DNA of 54,138 nt from RGIG4140 sp045532865. Lineage in GTDB: Bacteria; Pseudomonadota; Alphaproteobacteria; CAAHEQ01; UBA3637. Each line of letters begins with the position of its first letter. Position 1 is the stretch's first letter. Under the pieces are notes generated by a model. It was given only the letters and a program-made list of their open reading frames with translations, was not told the DNA's origin and made no database searches. The DNA lies in contig JAZSGT010000045.1 of assembly GCA_045532865.1 (NCBI GenBank), positions 1-54,138 of the forward strand. Reading direction: 5' to 3'. Positions 1 to 7,605 of this stretch are shown here, one piece after another. Both the position numbers and the translations under genes were made by a program.

Positions 1-80
1 CCTCCGACTTCCTCAGCCAACGCAGCAACTCATCACCCCCATTACCAACAAACACCACCTTAAACAAATTCATCTTCTAA
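1..80 (+). CDS. 3' tail of a gene entering from the left edge (partial, uncertain)
   Basis: Frame 3 on the plus strand is open from the window edge and ends in TAA at 78-80, ending in LNKFIF. It is followed after 3 bases by a hairpin that can terminate transcription in both directions, as expected at the end of a converging gene. The stretch is Ser/Pro/Thr-rich and a little richer in GC than what follows. A competing reading is a minus-strand gene starting at ATG 73 and leaving the window to the left; no good ribosome binding site precedes that ATG. The fragment is too short to name a family. Confidence 0.3.
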   Translation, partial: SDFLSQRSNSSPPLPTNTTLNKFIF

Positions 81-83
81 CAA

Positions 84-115
84 AAAAAACGCCTCCATAT
101 CAGAAGCGTTTTTTC
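84..115. terminator. Bidirectional intrinsic terminator
   Basis: An A-run, AACGC, a short interrupted loop region, GCGTT and a T-run form a hairpin flanked by A on one side and T on the other, so it can work on both strands. It lies between the plus-strand gene tail ending at 80 and the ankyrin gene ending at 145. Confidence 0.6.
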
Positions 116-144
116 ATCAATCTTATATCAATTAAAAACCGATA

Positions 145-2079
145 TTAAGAACCTTGATTTTGCCTTTCTTGCTCCACCGTTTTTAAATCCACCAAAGGCT
201 TTGCTTTTTGAACAAGCTGAGGCTCTACCTGTCTTTTTCGAACAGCTATCATAAGCATATCATGTATAACCTTTACATTCATATCAAAGCTTTTTTCACT
301 TGCATTATGATAAAGCATTTCTGCATATTTCTGTGGCGTCATGTTATATTTGTTTGGCAATAAAGGATCAGCTCCTTTTTCAAGCAAATAAGCAACAACG
401 TCAACATCAATTTTGCTCATAGCATATGTTAAAGGCGTTTTATCTCGATATTCGTCAAAAACATTCACATCAGCCCCGTTAACAACAAGCTCATTAATCA
501 AACTGTTATTTTTTGAATCAATCGCTTTGAATAGCAAATTCCTTCCAGAAGGTAATTGAATGGATTCTTTTGCACCCCAAAAGATAATATGACGTGCAAT
601 ATCCACATTTTTGTAATCCATTGCAATTGAAAGCGCTGTTTGACCATCATTATTTTGCTTGTTGATATCAGCCCCAGCAACATAAAGCTCCCCTGCTGCA
701 TGATAAGCACCACTTTCAGCAGCCACCATCAATGGCGTCCACCCACGCCAATCTTGTTTGTTCACATCAGCACCAGCTTCAATCAACATTTTGGTCATTT
801 TTTGATTTCCAAGCTTGCAAGCTTCCATCAAAGCTGTCCAACCTTGATCATTTGACCTGTCAACAACAGGCTTTTTATCCAACAACAAACCTAAAATTTC
901 AGCATTGCCTGTTTTAACAGCTTCAAGCAATGCCCATTGCCCATATCTATTCGGTTTATCAATGAACAATCCATTATCGACTGCTCTTTTCACAATATGA
1001 GGATTTTTTGTATGAATAACAGTAACAATGCGTGGATAAGAATCTTGTTGATTATATTTTTCTTTTGCACCAAGAGAAAAGAAATAATCCATAATCATTT
1101 CTGAATCTGTTTGAATAGCTTCCCCCATATACCTGTCGGCAGCATCTTTTGAAGTGATTAATTTTTGAATCAGATACAAATTTTTTGAAGCAATCGCCTC
1201 TCGATCAACATCTTTCATAGCTCCTTGATTATGACGCAACCTGTTAAACCCTTTTTCAAGCAAATAATCAACCATATTGACATCGCCTTGTTTAACAGCA
1301 TATTTCATCAATGAATTATGCTTTTCATCTGACACATTCACATCAACGCCCAAATTAATCATATGTCTCACAAGGGGGAACAGACCTCTTTCAGCAGCCA
1401 TAAAAACACCCAAATTTCCATATCTATCATATGCCATTGGATGTGCCCCTTTTTCCAACATTTTTTTGGCTCGATCCATATCATTTTCACAAATGGCAAC
1501 AATGAAATACTGACTCAAATTAATTTTTTCAGACAAATATTCGGATAATGTATCATGCCCCATATAATTTGAAATCATCAATGCATTATTACCATCTTCA
1601 TTGGTGTGAAGAACGTTAGCCCCTTGCTCAATTAAAGATTTAACCGTTTCAAAATCCCCCTCTTTTGCAGCTTTAAGCAAACTTTCCCCTAAAAAAACTT
1701 GCGTTGACATATCCCATAACGGTCTTAAATTTTTAGGTCTTGGATTTTTCATAGCCTCTTGCACTTTTTTTAAGCTTGCCCTAAATTCAGCTTTTTTTTC
1801 TGGATCTTCAAGCGTGTCAATTTTATCTTCAATTACTGTTAAAACTGTTTGACCTTGATTATTTTTAATTGAAAGATCAGCTCCATAATAAACAAGCACA
1901 TCCAACACATTTAAAAAACCCAATTTGCAAGCTTTTATTGCTGGTGTATTCCCATTTGATGCTTTTGCATTGATATCTGCCCCACGATTTATTGTCCCAA
2001 TAACCCAAGGCAAATCAGCATATGAAACGGCACTAGATAACTCCATATTCAAATGCTTTAAATTTAAACTTTCTCGCAT
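145..2079 (-). CDS. Ankyrin-repeat protein
   Basis: This 644-residue protein is ankyrin repeats over almost its whole length, roughly residues 15-600. The best repeats carry the family signature, for example GWTALMEACKLGN and GWTPLMVAAESG followed by AGADVN or AGADINKQ. Other repeats in the middle are degenerate. There is no signal peptide and no membrane segment, so it is either cytosolic or exported by a signal-independent route. The start is well placed behind GGAGAC. Ankyrin repeats are protein-binding scaffolds, and long ankyrin proteins in host-associated alphaproteobacteria are often type IV secretion effectors; a secretion-like locus lies 14 kb away, but that link is inference. It is transcribed alone, between terminators. 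Confidence 0.9.
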   Translation of the reverse strand: MRESLNLKHLNMELSSAVSYADLPWVIGTINRGADINAKASNGNTPAIKACKLGFLNVLDVLVYYGADLSIKNNQGQTVLTVIEDKIDTLEDPEKKAEFRASLKKVQEAMKNPRPKNLRPLWDMSTQVFLGESLLKAAKEGDFETVKSLIEQGANVLHTNEDGNNALMISNYMGHDTLSEYLSEKINLSQYFIVAICENDMDRAKKMLEKGAHPMAYDRYGNLGVFMAAERGLFPLVRHMINLGVDVNVSDEKHNSLMKYAVKQGDVNMVDYLLEKGFNRLRHNQGAMKDVDREAIASKNLYLIQKLITSKDAADRYMGEAIQTDSEMIMDYFFSLGAKEKYNQQDSYPRIVTVIHTKNPHIVKRAVDNGLFIDKPNRYGQWALLEAVKTGNAEILGLLLDKKPVVDRSNDQGWTALMEACKLGNQKMTKMLIEAGADVNKQDWRGWTPLMVAAESGAYHAAGELYVAGADINKQNNDGQTALSIAMDYKNVDIARHIIFWGAKESIQLPSGRNLLFKAIDSKNNSLINELVVNGADVNVFDEYRDKTPLTYAMSKIDVDVVAYLLEKGADPLLPNKYNMTPQKYAEMLYHNASEKSFDMNVKVIHDMLMIAVRKRQVEPQLVQKAKPLVDLKTVEQERQNQGS

Positions 2080-2125
2080 ATATTGTCTCCTTTCATTCTT
2101 TGACGTTCATGCGATTTAAACAAGT

Positions 2126-2152
2126 TGTGTCTATTATTTTATACAAGACACA
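2126..2152. promoter_or_regulatory. Inverted repeat around the -10 region of the ankyrin gene
   Basis: TGTGTC and GACACA face each other across 15 bases (2126-2131 and 2147-2152). On the minus strand the A/T-rich space between them contains TATAAA, a reasonable -10 box upstream of the ankyrin gene. No good -35 is seen. This could be an operator, or a chance repeat in AT-rich DNA. Confidence 0.35.
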
Positions 2153-2219
2153 TTTTAATTCACTCTACACCAATTTAAAAGCAATTACAAGGAAAATAAA
2201 CCAAAAAAACAAAAACAAA

Positions 2220-2258
2220 AAAACACCTTTAAAATCTTTTTTAAAAGTGTTTTTTTAT
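2220..2258 (-). terminator. Intrinsic terminator of the 2282-4573 gene
   Basis: A long AT-rich hairpin (AAACAC, TTTAAAA, loop, TTTTAAA, GTGTTT) with T-runs on either side lies 24 bases after the stop codon of the minus-strand gene ending at 2282. Confidence 0.65.
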
Positions 2259-2281
2259 TAAAAATCAAATAGTAAATTCAA

Positions 2282-4573
2282 CTATTTTGTTTTATCTACC
2301 TTCACACGCCACAAAGTGCCGTCAGAATCTGGGTCCCTAATTTCTCCAGCAAGCAAAAATCTGTCAGAAGTATTTAGCAAACGCTGTGTTGTTCCAGAAG
2401 AATCGGTAAAAGTTGTTACCGTTCCTGCAACTTGCCCGTTTGAAGAATGATTAAGTCCCACATAGACATCTTTATCCGTATTTCCCTGATTATTATTGGT
2501 TGAATTTGAATTACCTGAATTGCTTGAATTACTTGAATTATTTAAAATGCCAGCCAACAAATCAGCCAAATCTGAATTGGTGTTTGATGAAGTCCCCGTT
2601 GATGTGTTTGTATTTGTTGAAGAAGAGCTAGAAGATGTTGTCGACTTATCATCATCTTTAAAATATTCAGAAATCTTATTTTTCAAGAAATAAGCCCCAT
2701 AAGCAACACCCCCAACAATGGCAGCATCTTTAAGCCAGCCAAACAATTCTGTACCAGCTTTTCCCCATTCTCCTTCAAGAACATATCCAATGGTTTTAAA
2801 AAGACCTGCAATACAGTTTCCAATCATTTTAAGAAACTTGGAAATAAGAGAAATTGGTATCATATTTGCCAATGAATCAAATGCACCATTAATCCAGTTT
2901 CCTGCTGAAAGGAAAAAGTTTTTATCATCATCAGCTGTGGTTGTTGTTCCCGTACCTGCAACACCAATGATTTGACCATTTACACCCATTTGACCAATCA
3001 CTTGACCATTCGCACCCACAATAAAACCATTTTGCCCAACTTGTCCTATCAATTGCCCATTTGTGCCAAGAATCTGCCCATTTTTTCCAACTTGTCCCAT
3101 CAGTTGTCCATTTGTGCCAAAAATCTGTCCGTTTTGCCCAACTTGTCCAATTACTGGACCACTAATACCCATAGGCTGACCATTCGCACCTAATCCAGCT
3201 TGAACATTTGTTGGCTGTTGAGGGAACATAGCATCATGCCACTTTTTCATATCAGGATCAACATACCCACGTTCAGCATCAGCCTTCATAATCCCCAATG
3301 CCGCTGCATGAAATTGCGTTTCATTTAACTTAAATGTTGAAACAGAAGATGCCACTGCAACTGAAGAAGGGTCTTCCCCCCTGCGTACATAAGCATTTCC
3401 TTGTTTGTTCAACTGATAATAAAGGGGAGAAAATGGCTCACCAGCATTCCCCGTTACCAGCAATTTAAATCCGCCATGCACATCCCGTTTTCCTCTGATA
3501 AAGGCACGCACAGCCTCCACCTGTTCAGCTGACAAAACAACCATAGAATTGGTATTTGTCCCAGGGATAATAAAATTCACCTTCAAACTTGCATTATGTG
3601 GTGTATGAGGTGTAAATGCTGGCGCTGTTTGGTTAACATTTTGCTCAAAGGTTGTAGCTCCTTGTTGATAACGAGCCATCATATGTTGTTGAAAGGGTGT
3701 GTTTACCTGCCCTGCTTGGCGCTCTAATTCATATATTTTTTGAAGAGCTGCATGGTATTGAGAATTTGTTAACGTAAAAGCCGTATTTGCAAAAGAAAGA
3801 CGTTGTTTTGCCCCAGTTCCTTTTCTTCTATAATCACTACCCACAACTTCATCAGGCTCATAATAAAGGTTTGATAAAGCCGTGCTATCTGCATCTTCAA
3901 CAACTTTTAATTTAAAACCATTTTCAGCATCCATTTCGCCCAAGGCAAAAGCACGAACCATTTTAACTTGATCTGAATTTAAAAAGATTCTACCCTCAGT
4001 CCCATCTTGATTTCTATATGTTATCAACAACGCATCCCCTCGAACAACAGGCCTTGTTGTTGATGTTGTTGTAGCCGGTCTTGTTGTTGATGTTGGTGAA
4101 GCCGGTCTTGTTGTTGATGTTGGTGTAGGCGCAGCTTTTCTATTTTGAGATGCCGGCGTTGTTGTTCTCCCCACTTCTTCGGTTTCTGGTGTAGCAACAG
4201 TTTCTTCAGGTGCTGGGGTTGTTTCACTTTCCTGTGTGGGTTGTTCACTGTTTTTATAAACAAGACGTCCATCTTCTGCAACAGTTGGCATACCTCTTTC
4301 TCGAAGAACAGCTTCCCCCTCACGCTGAACCGTGTCAACCACAGCTTCAGCTGTATCAATCTTATCTCCAACCCATGTACCATCAACCATGCCACGTGTC
4401 GTGCCACGCACATATTTTCCAGCTTTTGAGTCCCACAGCCAAGAAACACCCGAACCAATACCATCTAAAGTGGCAGTCCATCCTTTTTTTAAATAATCGA
4501 CACCTGTTCCAAATATACCTTGAACTGCATGTCCATGATCTCTGCCTGTGTCATATTCATCTGTATCTTTCAT
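2282..4573 (-). CDS. Large repeat-rich membrane protein with a duplicated novel domain
   Basis: The 763-residue protein belongs to no family I recognise. In order: an N-terminal region; a Thr/Arg/Pro low-complexity linker with repeated STTRP (about 150-180); two copies of a roughly 100-residue module (about 181-280 and 331-430); about three and a half 17-residue repeats rich in GQ and NGQ (about 458-538); a hydrophobic region with one or two possible membrane segments (about 570-630, including AAIVGGVAYGAYFL); a Ser/Asn/Thr-rich low-complexity stretch; and a short C-terminal tail. The duplicated module has the shared pattern DQV..VRAF..G..D...GFKL followed by LYY and a Tyr/Arg-Arg-Gly region. 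There is no signal peptide. It has its own promoter at 4600-4628. A surface or secretion-associated role is inference. Confidence 0.75.
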   Translation of the reverse strand: MKDTDEYDTGRDHGHAVQGIFGTGVDYLKKGWTATLDGIGSGVSWLWDSKAGKYVRGTTRGMVDGTWVGDKIDTAEAVVDTVQREGEAVLRERGMPTVAEDGRLVYKNSEQPTQESETTPAPEETVATPETEEVGRTTTPASQNRKAAPTPTSTTRPASPTSTTRPATTTSTTRPVVRGDALLITYRNQDGTEGRIFLNSDQVKMVRAFALGEMDAENGFKLKVVEDADSTALSNLYYEPDEVVGSDYRRKGTGAKQRLSFANTAFTLTNSQYHAALQKIYELERQAGQVNTPFQQHMMARYQQGATTFEQNVNQTAPAFTPHTPHNASLKVNFIIPGTNTNSMVVLSAEQVEAVRAFIRGKRDVHGGFKLLVTGNAGEPFSPLYYQLNKQGNAYVRRGEDPSSVAVASSVSTFKLNETQFHAAALGIMKADAERGYVDPDMKKWHDAMFPQQPTNVQAGLGANGQPMGISGPVIGQVGQNGQIFGTNGQLMGQVGKNGQILGTNGQLIGQVGQNGFIVGANGQVIGQMGVNGQIIGVAGTGTTTTADDDKNFFLSAGNWINGAFDSLANMIPISLISKFLKMIGNCIAGLFKTIGYVLEGEWGKAGTELFGWLKDAAIVGGVAYGAYFLKNKISEYFKDDDKSTTSSSSSSTNTNTSTGTSSNTNSDLADLLAGILNNSSNSSNSGNSNSTNNNQGNTDKDVYVGLNHSSNGQVAGTVTTFTDSSGTTQRLLNTSDRFLLAGEIRDPDSDGTLWRVKVDKTK
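2955..3200 (-). repeat. In-frame 51-bp tandem repeats (17-residue units)
   Basis: Within the large membrane protein the units GQVGQNGQIFGTNGQLM, GQVGKNGQILGTNGQLI and GQVGQNGFIVGANGQVI follow each other, with partial units on both sides. At DNA level this is about 51 bp repeated with few changes. The alternating 9+8 pattern with NGQ turns suggests a repetitive beta structure. Confidence 0.8.
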
Positions 4574-4599
4574 TTCTTTACCCTTTCCTCTTTTTTTAT

Positions 4600-4628
4600 A
4601 GTATAACTTGGATTTTTATTTTCGTCAA
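4600..4628 (-). promoter_or_regulatory. Promoter of the 2282-4573 gene
   Basis: On the minus strand TTGACG (4623-4628) and TATACT (4600-4605) are separated by 17 bases, one mismatch each from the sigma-70 consensus, 27 bases upstream of the start codon. Confidence 0.75.
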
Positions 4629-4655
4629 TAAAATAAAAACACATGCATGTACTGT

Positions 4656-4684
4656 TTGACAGATAAAGGCTTTTCTGGTATAAT
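4656..4684 (+). promoter_or_regulatory. Perfect-consensus sigma-70 promoter of the dual-HEPN gene
   Basis: TTGACA (4656-4661), 17 bases, then TATAAT (4679-4684): a full match to the sigma-70 consensus. The start codon is at 4716, behind AAAGGA. It is divergent from the promoter at 4600-4628, with only 27 bases between the two -35 boxes, so a protein bound there could control both genes. Confidence 0.85.
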
Positions 4685-4715
4685 AGTTCTATATTTATAA
4701 GCAAAAGGATAAAAA

Positions 4716-6632
4716 ATGAATCAACAAACAAATCTAGGAACAGCAAATACATCACAAATATTCAATGCTGCTCAAGCTGTTTCTTATCAACAGCACGTTT
4801 ATTCGGATACAGAACTTGAAGAACAACTTTCAAGAATGTTCTTTTATTTTCGCCATTTTGAAACACTATGGGAATCTTCACATAAATTACGCACAAAAAA
4901 AGATAAAGAAATAAAAAACATTAAAAATGACAATCAAAAAAATGAACATTTTGAAGTTATTGTTTTTGAAGACGGGGAAAAGCCCAAAAAAAACAAAGCC
5001 CATTCAGTAGGAAGAATTAATTTATTTACAACACAAAACCCTCTTGATTCAAACGTGAGCAAACATTTAAGGTTGTATATTTCTCCTTTTCCATTTGACA
5101 CAAGCGAAAGTTTTGTTCAACAAATCAATCACAATCGCACTGATTTGCTTTTATCAACCGAAATAGATGAAACAGACAAACAACCCCTTATTTGGATTTC
5201 TAACAAAATTGCATTGCGCCCTAAAAAGCCCATCACCGTTTCAATGGATGAATATGTGAGCCAATCTCCTGATATTTTAAAAGAGTTGGAATATAAGGTA
5301 TACTTAGCCTCGTTGGAAAGCAAATCAAAAGAGCTTAACCAATCAAACACTCAAAACGCCATTTCAAACAATTATACTGAAATGATATTGAAAGAAAGGC
5401 TTCATCCTGTTGAAAGCGCCTTTGCACTGGCTGTTGAATCTTTAGCGCAAAGTTGTCATAAATTTATGGTCAACAAATTTGGCATTAAAGACAATCTCGT
5501 TAGTTGTGAAAGTTGCTTTCAACAGCTTTTTGATCAAGATTTAATCAACAAAAAAGAACTCAATACCCTTTTGGAATTTGCTCATTTAAGAAACAAAATT
5601 TCACATCCTGGGGAACACAACTTTTCAGCCATTAGCATCCCTAAAAAAACACAGGATGATTTGTTTGCTATTACAACCAGAATTCTTACAAAATTGGATG
5701 ATCAAAATTTAACCCACAAAATTCGCACACAAATCAAACAAAAAAGAGATGATATCATCAAAAAAAGAGGGATTAAAATCAAAATCAATCCTTTTGGTAT
5801 AAAAAAAGAAACAGTCGTACAACCAAAACACGCACAAATGAAAGATGACTTTCTTTACTGTGTGCACAACATTCCTAAAAAACCAACTCTTTTAAACATT
5901 AGAACACTGGCTTCTTATCTTGATATTTTATCAGGTCTTGGGGCTCTTCTAACAAAACAACGCATCAAAGATGGGGTTGAAAAAAAAGAACACCCGCCAT
6001 TTAAAACACTTCAACGGGCTGGGATTTTAAAAAAATTGGCTACACTTATTCAAAAAAGTGATCCTAAATATGCCCAAAAAGCTGAACGTGCCATTATTCA
6101 AGAAATTTCCGAACAACTCAAAGAGGCCCGTCTGTTTAGAAATACCTTTTCTCATGGCAAGTTAACAACTCAAGAACTTAAAGATTTTGACATTAAAAAT
6201 GCTGAACATGTCAACAAAATAAAACCTATTTTTCAATTTATTGTTTCAACATTCATTCAAGATTATTTCGATTTGTGGAAACAGTTCTTAAAAAACCCAA
6301 TCAACCCACGTGACCATGAAGGCAAACCAATTGTCAGAATTCCACAAACATGCTCTCCATTAACAAGTTCTGCCTACTTTTTAGAGAGCAAAAATCCCCT
6401 TAACACAAACGGTGTTTTTATTGATAAAGAAACGCTTTGCTCCACAAACTTATCCAAACTTGTTGTCTTTAATCAAATTGTAAATTCACAACAAGAAAAT
6501 TTAAATTCAACCAATTTTCAAAGCACAAGGTCATCAACCTCAAGCACAGAACAACAAACAAAAAATATGGCTGACAAAAAAAATTCTATTTTGAAAAAGA
6601 AAATTCAAAACAGTATCAACGAGAATAATTAA
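4716..6632 (+). CDS. Protein with two HEPN-like RNase motifs
   Basis: This 638-residue soluble protein has no signal peptide. Two helical regions each end in an R-N-x-x-S-H motif: Arg292 to His297 (LRNKISHPG) and Arg475 to His480 (FRNTFSHG). R(N)xxxxH at the end of a helical bundle is the signature of HEPN domains, many of which are metal-independent ribonucleases in toxin-antitoxin, abortive-infection and CRISPR systems. Two HEPN units in one chain could form an active site internally. The N-terminal 200 residues are mainly beta and unassigned, and the C-terminus is Ser/Asn-rich. No obvious antitoxin gene adjoins. The promoter is a perfect sigma-70 match. HEPN assignment is by motif only. 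Confidence 0.6.
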   Translation: MNQQTNLGTANTSQIFNAAQAVSYQQHVYSDTELEEQLSRMFFYFRHFETLWESSHKLRTKKDKEIKNIKNDNQKNEHFEVIVFEDGEKPKKNKAHSVGRINLFTTQNPLDSNVSKHLRLYISPFPFDTSESFVQQINHNRTDLLLSTEIDETDKQPLIWISNKIALRPKKPITVSMDEYVSQSPDILKELEYKVYLASLESKSKELNQSNTQNAISNNYTEMILKERLHPVESAFALAVESLAQSCHKFMVNKFGIKDNLVSCESCFQQLFDQDLINKKELNTLLEFAHLRNKISHPGEHNFSAISIPKKTQDDLFAITTRILTKLDDQNLTHKIRTQIKQKRDDIIKKRGIKIKINPFGIKKETVVQPKHAQMKDDFLYCVHNIPKKPTLLNIRTLASYLDILSGLGALLTKQRIKDGVEKKEHPPFKTLQRAGILKKLATLIQKSDPKYAQKAERAIIQEISEQLKEARLFRNTFSHGKLTTQELKDFDIKNAEHVNKIKPIFQFIVSTFIQDYFDLWKQFLKNPINPRDHEGKPIVRIPQTCSPLTSSAYFLESKNPLNTNGVFIDKETLCSTNLSKLVVFNQIVNSQQENLNSTNFQSTRSSTSSTEQQTKNMADKKNSILKKKIQNSINENN

Positions 6633-6649
6633 AAAAACAGATTTATTCT

Positions 6650-7414
6650 TTAATTTTTCACAAACTCATTGAGTGAAATTGGGTGAGGTAAAAGTTGCCA
6701 TTTTTCATCATAAGGAAAATGCGTTTTAATCATTTCTTTTGGTTTAATATTGAAAAATCTTTTATCAATAGCTGTATTTTTTCGTTTGAGTTTTTTTGAT
6801 TGATTTTGTTTCAAAATTTTTTCCATCTGGCGAACTGATGAAACAGATTTATAAGCTGATTTTTCTCCTTTTATCATCCAATACGTGTCTACCAAAATCC
6901 ATTTACCATTCACTTGAACCACATTCCAAGCACTGTGGTATCTTTCAAGTGAAGAATCAATTTTTCCCGTCACCATTTCAAATGCTTGTTTAATAGCTTT
7001 TTGTTCGTGTCTAACCACATTATAAGCTTTAATATTTTTACCAGCATACCCCTCAACAACAACCGCATTCAACCCCACAGCCTCACACAATTGTTTGTAT
7101 AATTGTGCAAAAGCAATACTATCCCCTACTTTTGTTTGAAATAAATCATTTTTATAAGGTTTTTCATACACCTTATTTTTCTTTGCTGCTTTTAATTTTT
7201 CTTTTTCATAAAAACCATCTCTTTCAAAATGCGTTGCAACAAATTCAGCTAACTTTTTTGCTTTTATAAGCTCACTATCATTTTTCAAGACTAAAGAAGT
7301 TGCAATTTCTTGCACATTTGAATAGAGCTCTTTTTGCCCATCTTGTTCAGCCAAAATATCAGCACTTACAAAACAAAGACAAATAAAAAAAAGAAAATAA
7401 ATTAAAAAGCGCAT
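6650..7414 (-). CDS. Exported transglutaminase-fold protein with substituted catalytic residues
   Basis: This 254-residue protein starts with a signal peptide (hydrophobic residues 3-19, then LAEQ). The core matches the transglutaminase-like/kyphoscoliosis-peptidase family: FAQLYKQLCEAVGLNAVVV..GYA, then HSAWNVVQVNGKWILVDTYW. In active members these read G-x-C..FA, H-A-W-N and V-D-x-x-W. Here the Cys position is Ser99 (GDSIAFA), the residue directly before AWN is Ser161 with a His shifted by one to 160, and only Asp176 is kept. It is therefore probably a binding or structural protein rather than a peptidase, or uses a different mechanism. It converges with the HEPN gene, 17 bases apart. Confidence 0.7.
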   Translation of the reverse strand: MRFLIYFLFFICLCFVSADILAEQDGQKELYSNVQEIATSLVLKNDSELIKAKKLAEFVATHFERDGFYEKEKLKAAKKNKVYEKPYKNDLFQTKVGDSIAFAQLYKQLCEAVGLNAVVVEGYAGKNIKAYNVVRHEQKAIKQAFEMVTGKIDSSLERYHSAWNVVQVNGKWILVDTYWMIKGEKSAYKSVSSVRQMEKILKQNQSKKLKRKNTAIDKRFFNIKPKEMIKTHFPYDEKWQLLPHPISLNEFVKN

Positions 7415-7605
7415 GTTCCCTCCTTATTTTTTTTCTTAGCAAAAAAACAAAAATAAGTCAAGTTAAGCAAAAATCCTATCCTTCTTATAAAAGAATAAAA
7501 CAAACAACTTAAATGTTTTAAACAATCTAAAAAAAAAGACTTGTCTTTTTAATAAAAAAAGATGATACTACATTTACACGTGATAAAAAAAAGGGGATCC
7601 GTTTA

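Noticed and set aside
4024..4659. Open frames of 90-150 residues on both strands over the Thr/Arg/Pro linker of the large membrane protein.
   Set aside because: They are shadows of a repeat region, two run through the promoters, and none has a start signal.
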